In this document: positions 57,810 to 64,000 of the stretch, one piece after another
How the letters are laid out: each line of letters begins with the position of its first letter
Position numbering within the stretch: position 1 is the stretch's first letter
DNA from: Glandiceps talaboti
Lineage: Eukaryota; Hemichordata; Enteropneusta; Spengelidae
Assembly: GCF_964340395.1 (NCBI RefSeq)
Contig: NC_135569.1
Coordinates: 18,936,457-19,000,456, forward strand
Direction: 5' to 3'
Length of the DNA stretch: 64,000 bases
The notes under the pieces: model-generated
Databases searched by the model: none
Told to the model about the DNA's origin: nothing
Seen by the model: only the letters and a program-made list of their open reading frames with translations
Position numbers and translations under genes: made by a program

Positions 57810-58080
57810 GTACTGAGGTTCGGTAGTGCTATAGCCATGGTGAAATATGTGTGTGTGTGTGTGGGGGGGGGGGGGGGGTGTATGTATGTGTGTGTGTGTG
57901 GGGGGGGGGGGGGGGTTGAATGACAGTCAAAAACTGCCAGACCAATTTCCTTGATATTTGGTAGTGACATTACTTTTGGTGTGTAGATTAAAAATTGTTC
58001 AATGAAAATGATCGCCTCAGAGATGTGTGCTTAGGGTCGAAAAAGCATGCCATTATCATGAAAGATTGCTTGCAGTCACA
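57810..58080 (+). mobile_element. Dispersed repeat R2 copy with GT/G-run tracts
   Basis: gttcggtagtgctatagcca, tggtgaaat, a GT tract with two G-runs (57863-57877, 57901-57915), then gacagtcaaaaactgccaga, ccaatttccttgatatttgg. Located in the ACAP 3' flank. Confidence 0.6.
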
Positions 58081-58139
58081 GCCTAGAATGAAAGGTTATT
58101 GTTTATTGATGTCATGAAATCATTAAATCTTTTATGAGC

Positions 58140-58310
58140 TACTTCATGCCTATCTGTCAATGGCATCAAGATTAACCTCTTTTTGAGGTAGCTTGGAAAT
58201 GATGTTTTTAGCACAGCTGAATTAAAACAGGTTTATTCATGCTCTAGCCATGAAACCCAATAAAGAGTCTTGTCCGTCTGCCTGTCTGTCTGTCTTTGTG
58301 TGTATGTATT
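58140..58310 (+). mobile_element. Dispersed repeat R3 copy with CTGT tract
   Basis: atggcatcaagattaacctc, aatgatgtttttagcacagc, ttcatgctctagccatg, then tccgtctgcctgtctgtctg. Same order as 29640-29870. Confidence 0.5.
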
Positions 58311-58570
58311 TTCTGACAGCACCAGCATGCAAGAGCTGTGTGTGAGTCTAGGTAATTGAGTCTCAAACCAATATATTCTAATTTTGGTTTGGATTCTATG
58401 CTTAGAATGAAACTAGAGGACGTCTTTCAATGATATAGACAAAGAAGAAATTTATCTTTCTCTTAAACAATGAATCATGGAGGAGTGTAAGAACAGATTG
58501 CGTCCTCACTTGACATCATTCTTCAAGCTGTATGGACATGGACCTTCTCTTTCAATATTTGGTTTCTGTG

Positions 58571-58970
58571 GTACGTACATACATACGTACATACATACAT
58601 ACATACATACATACATACGTACGTACGTACGTACATACGTACATGCATACATACATACATACATACATACATACATACATACGTACATGCATGCGTACAT
58701 ACATATGTACATGCATACATACATACATACCATACATACGTAAGTACGTACGTACGTACGTACGTACATGCATACATACGTACATGCATACATACATACA
58801 TACATACATACATACATGCGTACATACATACATACATACGTACGTACATGCATACATATGTACGTACATGCATACATACATACATACATACATACGTATA
58901 TACATACCTACATACGTACGTACGTACATACATACATACGTACATAATATATGCATGCATACGTATGTAT
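58571..58970. repeat. (ACAT/ACGT)n tetranucleotide tract
   Basis: About 95 tetranucleotide units of acat, acgt and gcat. Open frames of Tyr-Val-Cys or His-Thr-Tyr repeats are artefacts. Confidence 0.97.
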
Positions 58971-59299
58971 TCACATTGCCAAAGAGATGAGGAGACGATT
59001 CCTTTCTGACTGGTTTGGGATCTATAGTAGGTACAAGGCATTTACCAAATTCGACAAGGCTTGCTTTCCATTTCATTTCAGTCACTTTTTCCGACACAAT
59101 GTCAGCAAGGTCGTGTTTTTCAGCTAGATCATGTAACAATGAATATAAACACAGGGATAATGACATTTCGTTTTATGGTCATTAAATAGCCATTACTCTA
59201 AAACTAGAATCAAGGCTAGTTTTCTATTTTGGAATACAGCACCACTCAACACAATACACCAGACTGCACTGCACTACACTACGCTAAATTAAATTAAAT

Positions 59300-61350
59300 T
59301 AAAGCATTCACATTGCAACCTCTACGGATCCTACCAGGTCCCCAATTATACAGCTGGGTTGACTGGGGTACACATAGGATTAAAGCATTCACATTGCAAT
59401 GTCTATCCTACCAGGTCCCCAATTATACAGCTGGGGTACACATAGGATTAAAGCATTCACATTACAACCTCTATCCTACCAGGTCCCCAATTATACAGCT
59501 GGGTTGACTAGGGTACACATAGGATTAAAGCATTCACATTGCAACCTCTATCCTACCAGGTCCCCAATTATACAGCTGGGTTGACTAGGGTACACATAGG
59601 ATTAAAGCATTCACATTGCAACCTCTACGGATCCTGCCAGGTCCCCAATTATACAGCTGGGTTGACTGGGGTACACATAGGATTGAAGCATTCACATTAC
59701 AACCTCTATCCTACCAGGTCCCCAATTATACAGCTGGGTTAACTAGGGTACACATAGGATTAAAGCATTCACATTACAACCTCTATCCTACCAGGTCCCC
59801 AATTATACAGCTGGGTTGACTGGGATACACATAGGATTAAAGCATTCACATTGCAATGTCTATCCTACCAGGTCCCCAATTATACAACTGGGTTGACTGG
59901 GGTACACATAGGATTAAAGCATTCACATTGCAACCTCTATCCTACCAGGTCCCCAATTATACAGCTGGGTTAACTAGGGTATACATACGATTAAAGCACT
60001 CACATTGCAACCTCCTATCCTACCAGGTCCCCAATTATACAGCTGGGTTGACTAGGGTACACATAGGATTAAAGCATTCACATTGCAACCTCTATCCTAT
60101 CAGGTCCCCAATTATACAGCTGGGTTAACTAGGGTACACATGGGATTAAAGCATTCACGTTGCAACGTCTATCCTACCAGGTCCCCAATTATACAGCTGG
60201 GTTGACTAGGGTACACATAGGATTACAGCATCCACATTACAACCTCTATCCTACCAGGTCCCCAATTATACAGCTGGGGTACACATAGGATTAAAGCATT
60301 CACATTGCAACGTCTATCCTACCAGGTCCCCAATTATACAGCTGGGTTGACTAGGGTACACATAGGATTAAAGCATTCACATTGCAGCCTCCTATCCTAC
60401 CAGGTCCCCAATTATACAGCTGGGTTGACTAGGGTACACATAGGATTAAAGCACTCACATTGAAACCTCTATCCTACCAGGTCCCCAATTATACAGCTGG
60501 GTTAACTAGGGTATACATAGGATTAAAGCATTCACATTGCAATGTCTATCCTACCAGGTCCCCAATTATACAGCTGGGTTGACTAGGGTACACATAGGAT
60601 TAAAGCATTCACATTGCAATGTCTATCCTACCAGGTCCCCAATTATACAGCTGGGTTGACTAGGGTACACATAGGATTAAAGCATTCACATTGCAACCTA
60701 TATCCTACCAGGTCCCCAATTATACAGCTGGGTTGACTAGGGTACACATAGGATTAAAGCATTCACATTGCAACCTATATCCTACCAGGTCCCCAATTAT
60801 ACAGCTGGGTTGACTAGGGTACACATAGGATTAAAGCATTCACATTGCAACCTATATCCTACCAGGTCCCCAATTATACAGCTGGGTTGACTAGGGTATA
60901 CATAGGATTACAGCATTCACATTGCAACCTCTATCCTACCAGGTCCCCAATTATACAGCTGGGTGGATTAAGGTACACATAGGATTAAAGCATTCACATT
61001 GCAACCTCTATCCTACCAGGTCCCCAATTATACAGCTGGGGTACACATAGGATTAAAGCATTCACATTACAACATCTATCCTACCAGGTCCCCAATTATA
61101 CAGCTGGGTTGACTAGGGTACACATAGAATTAAAGCATTCACATTGCAACCTCTATCCTACCAGGTCCCCAATTATACAGCTGGGTTGACTAGGGTACAC
61201 AGGATTACAGCATCCACATTAAAACCTCTATCCTACCAGGTCCCCAATTATACAACTGGGTTGACTAGGTTACACATGGGATTAAAGCATTCACATTGCA
61301 ACCTCCTATCCTACCAGGTCCCCAATTATACAGCTGGGTGGATTAAGGTA
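59300..61350. repeat. 77-bp minisatellite, ~26 copies
   Basis: Unit tcctaccaggtccccaatta, tacagctgggttgactaggg, tacacataggattaaagcat, tcacattgcaacctcta. Some units lack ttgacta, giving a shorter form. Confidence 0.96.
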
Positions 61351-61353
61351 CAC

Positions 61354-61472
61354 AGAGGGAGGGAGGGAGGGGGGGTAGGGAGGGAGGGAGGGAGAGAGAG
61401 AAAGAGAGAGAGAGGGGGGACGACGGAGGGAGGGAGGGAGAGAGAGAGACACACACACACACACACACACAC
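61354..61472. repeat. Purine-rich GGGA / GA tract then CA tract
   Basis: Repeated gggagggaggg blocks (quadruplex-capable), GA repeats, a second gggaggg block and then CA repeats. Confidence 0.95.
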
Positions 61473-62798
61473 CAACAGTTGAGTTGTAATCAAAATCTAG
61501 TCTCTCTTTATTTCTCCATATCCCTAACATAAAGTTCTAGTTGTCATCTTGAAATTGTGGTGATTATTTTATATTTAATTTGCTGTAATTAAATGCTCTC
61601 TCACCTAGATTCATTAAATTCATACGCAGCTTATTATGAAACACAAACACAATTCTGTATTGTATATCAATGTTTTCAAGCTTGCTTACTTACTTTCTCT
61701 TATCTTTGATTGCCCAAGTATTGCATAGACTTAACTAATATCCAGATCAGGCAAGGGACAACCCAGTTAAACAGGAGTGACTGGTGCTATATAGTAACCA
61801 TGTCATATTACTCCCCCAGGCTTTTTTTTCCTTAGCCAAATTTCAGTACTTAATACTTAAACCAAACATATTTAGCATTCAGCTGCTTGAAATATCACAA
61901 CAGTTACTATTTTATCATCAATCATATTTATTGTCTATCTACATATGCAACAACATAGATACTATTCCATCCTTCAAGATGTCAGTGTGAATTCTACACA
62001 ATTCTTCACTGACAGACATTGAAATATATTATATTTTCAACGATTCTCTTCTATCGTCTCTCTCACTGTAATCTCTGATGTAACAATTTCATTCCACATG
62101 TCCAAGTTTACCACTCTTCCAACACCGGATTTCACTCCTCATCTTTCCTCCCAACTTTCTCTCTTTTTCAGCATACTTTTTAGCAAAATTTCTCATAGAA
62201 AGACCTTCACTCACCGGTGCATTGCTCATCGTCAATGCAGTGCTTAGTACTTGTCCTAAGTGACTGTGTAGCTGTGCTGGTTGTTGTAGTCACCCTGCTT
62301 GCAGCCACAGCATACAAGTTTCCTGTCAGGACATTGTCATTCTATCAATGCAATTTTTTTTAATTCTCAACAAACCTGTCACTCAGTCTACTATTTATGG
62401 CTTTACTGTTCTTTTTATTTAGTACTTTAGAGTAAGTGTGTATGTGGGGCAGATGTCATTTGCTTGTTCACGATTGACCGTCTGCAGTTGTCTTCACTGA
62501 AGCAGGGAGGGTTATTTTTGTGCTTCCCCAGATTTGCATACTGCATTGATTACATTGACTTGTAACAGTAGTTGAGCTCCTAGTTTTATCGAGGGCTGAA
62601 TAGGCAATCAACTTGAACCCGGTATACTCTCCAACATCACTAGCATTTTCACTATTGATGCTAATATCGTAGGACATGACACCTACATAAAAGCCAAATA
62701 TATCTAACAAACATGGTAAAATCGTCATTGAAAGAAGTCGAGTCACCACTCTGAGATAAATTCTGATGAGTATCAAAGTCAGAATTACTATTGTCTGC
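61473..62798. other. 3' flank, mostly unassigned
   Basis: Unique AT-rich DNA. Minus-strand open frame 62468-62776 (about 100 codons) has plausible composition (YDISINSENASDVGEYTGFK) but no recognisable domain; see the candidate first exon at 62680-62801. Confidence 0.4.
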
Positions 62799-62801
62799 CA
62801 T
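62680..62801 (-). CDS. Possible first exon of a minus-strand gene (MADNSNSDFDTHQ...)
   Basis: ATG at 62801 on the minus strand opens MADNSNSDFDTHQNLSQSGD, STSFNDDFTMFVRYIWLLC. A weak donor-like ag|gtgtca lies near 62681; without splicing the frame stops after 46 codons. A TGACGTCA palindrome lies 45 bp upstream. Another minus frame (62468-62776) continues with plausible protein sequence, so a frameshifted pseudogene is equally possible. Not recognised. Confidence 0.22.
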
Positions 62802-62845
62802 TGCTTACTACATGTATACTAACTGAGACGAAACGGTTCTCCTTA

Positions 62846-62853
62846 TGACGTCA
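62846..62853. promoter_or_regulatory. CRE-like palindrome TGACGTCA
   Basis: Perfect CREB/ATF consensus octamer 45 bp upstream of a possible minus-strand ATG. A chance occurrence in 64 kb is possible. Confidence 0.3.
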
Positions 62854-63062
62854 TAATCCCCAAAAGGGAGAACAATAGGCAGTGTAACTGCAAGTTTATG
62901 GCTGCTCGGGTCACCAATTTCCATTCTTTTTCTCTCACTTATCATGCAATATTGAAGTCAGCTTTGCATTTACTGGTTATGAGACATATAAAGAACATTT
63001 TTTCAAGGTTGTGGTATGGAGCATTTTGAATCACCTTTAATGCTTCTGGAAATAATGAATTG

Positions 63063-63144
63063 GTTATGTATGTATGTATGTATGTATACATGTGTGTGTG
63101 TGTGTGTGTGTGCATGCGTATATATATGTACATGTATGTATTTA
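63063..63144. repeat. TATG / GT / TA compound microsatellite
   Basis: tatgtatgtatgtatg, then GT units, then atatatatgtacatgtatgt. Confidence 0.95.
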
Positions 63145-63275
63145 TAGCGGCTGCTTACTTGTATACAAGCGAGACGAAACGTTATTCAAACTCTGAGTAA
63201 TGACTTATTACATCCTTATTCTTTTTGATTAAGTCCATAATGCTCTGCTACTAATATTTACATCGAGCACTGTTC
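63145..63275 (+). mobile_element. Third partial copy of the hammerhead-family element
   Basis: After an ATGT/GT microsatellite come cttgtatacaagcgagacg, aaacgtt and, ~90 bp on, atcgagcactgtt, in the same order as at 23346-23430. A related gagacgaaacgg piece is at 62824-62836. The CTGANGA half of a hammerhead is absent. Confidence 0.35.
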
Positions 63276-63861
63276 TCTCCAGCAAGATCAACACTTACAT
63301 TCCAATGAGTATGTATGTATGTATTATGTATGTTCATAGGTAGGTTGGTAGGTAGGTATGTTTCTTTCAGCTCTTGTGTTTTTGCAATGGCCAAGACAGC
63401 CTATATGTGCATAGCTATTTGTACAATATGTATAGTTACACATATAGTATTCATGGATATCAATTATTCATCATTATCTTATACTGTGTTCCAGTATGAA
63501 AAGATATAGGTAACGTAAAGTAATTATTGGAATTTGTCCAGTAAATCTCTCTGGTTTTCTTCTCAATAAATTAGTTTAGTGTTTGGCCTGCGCTTTTCTT
63601 TGTTTTTTGTAAGATTTCGACATGAAAGGGGAAAAACAAAACTTTAAAATATAGTTCTCCTCCAGTGTGTGAATATTTGTTGACTAGCAAGATGCATCAC
63701 TATGTATACCTATGTAAAGTCTTACCCTTCTCAATTTACGACCACCGTAAATTTCTGCACAGAAACCAAACTTTGTTAAAACACAAAGGCTTGGTTCCAG
63801 ATCGAGGGCTAGGTTTTCTTCCCGTTGGACCCGAAGTGTAAAGTATATTCATTTATTTATT

Positions 63862-63862
<1 letters not shown>
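63276..63862. other. Unassigned end region
   Basis: A short tatg and taggtaggt run (63306-63360), then unique AT-rich DNA. No supported gene. Confidence 0.55.
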
Positions 63863-63931
<69 letters not shown>

Positions 63932-64000
63932 TAGAGATAGTTTGATACCTACTTACTAGATAGATACATGATACATAGGTAAATCTATCTATGTATCTAC
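63863..64000. repeat. (GA)n then GATA / TCTA repeats
   Basis: About 33 GA units (63863-63928), then atagatagagatag and atctatctatgtatctac to the window edge. Confidence 0.95.

Noticed and set aside
58477-59166. Tyr-Val-Cys and His-Thr-Tyr repeat frames
   Set aside because: Translation of the ACAT/ACGT tetranucleotide tract; no splice or start evidence.
62760-62840. Second hammerhead (CTGATGAG at 62763 with GAAAC at 62829)
   Set aside because: The bases between do not form stem II next to the core elements, so the two halves are probably coincidental or too decayed.
63145-63190. Hammerhead at the third element copy (gagacgaaacg)
   Set aside because: GAAAC and a stem-like flank are present but no CTGANGA precedes them; not a functional core.

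Overview
This window is AT-rich animal (metazoan) DNA: short exons with GT-AG introns, non-LTR retrotransposon fragments, MITE-like elements and a very heavy load of tandem repeats. The dispersed-repeat style (hairpin-headed repeats carrying runs of gtccgtc, and transposon pieces with internal GT or CTGT microsatellites) suggests a marine invertebrate. I cannot place it to phylum from sequence alone.

The backbone is one plus-strand gene, an ACAP-type Arf GTPase-activating protein (ArfGAP with BAR, PH and ankyrin domains, closest to ACAP2). I traced 17 consecutive exons from 12806 to the stop codon at 57136-57138. All have matching phases and together give 541 codons: second half of the PH domain, ArfGAP zinc finger, basic and Ser-rich linkers, three ankyrin repeats and the conserved acidic C-terminal tail. 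The BAR domain and the start of the PH domain were not found and probably lie upstream of base 1. A minus-strand coding-like exon at 4090-4194 (and perhaps one at 2722-2763) points to a second, unidentified gene on the opposite strand.

Layout. 1-1775: 31-bp satellite full of heat-shock-element-like motifs. 1776-4446: mostly unique DNA with a LINE 3' fragment and the minus-strand exons. 4447-6935: a ~90-bp satellite sharing a palindromic core with the first. 6983-12127: ~198 copies of a 26-bp repeat. 12806-57138: the ACAP gene. Nearly every intron carries its own unrelated minisatellite (units of 70, 52, 40, 34, 57, 30, 28, 37, 40, 35, 29/31, 33, 51, 38, 42 and 22 bp). The introns also hold a 1.7-kb DNA transposon, a 5'-truncated LINE, several MITEs and dispersed repeats. 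57139-64000: gene 3' flank, a tetranucleotide tract, a 77-bp minisatellite, a G-rich tract, and a mostly unannotated tail with a possible minus-strand first exon next to a CRE-like palindrome.

The observations I rate highest are these. (1) A complete hammerhead ribozyme core on the sense strand of an ACAP intron (23314-23355). (2) Repeated tandem amplification of ACAP splice sites together with flanking exon bases (16202-16410, 22942-23049, 29243-29636, 38849-38980, plus a decayed exon copy near 51187-51241). (3) A candidate alternative C-terminal exon pair (46573 versus 51357). (4) A satellite with about 37 perfect GAAnnTTCnnGAA triplets.
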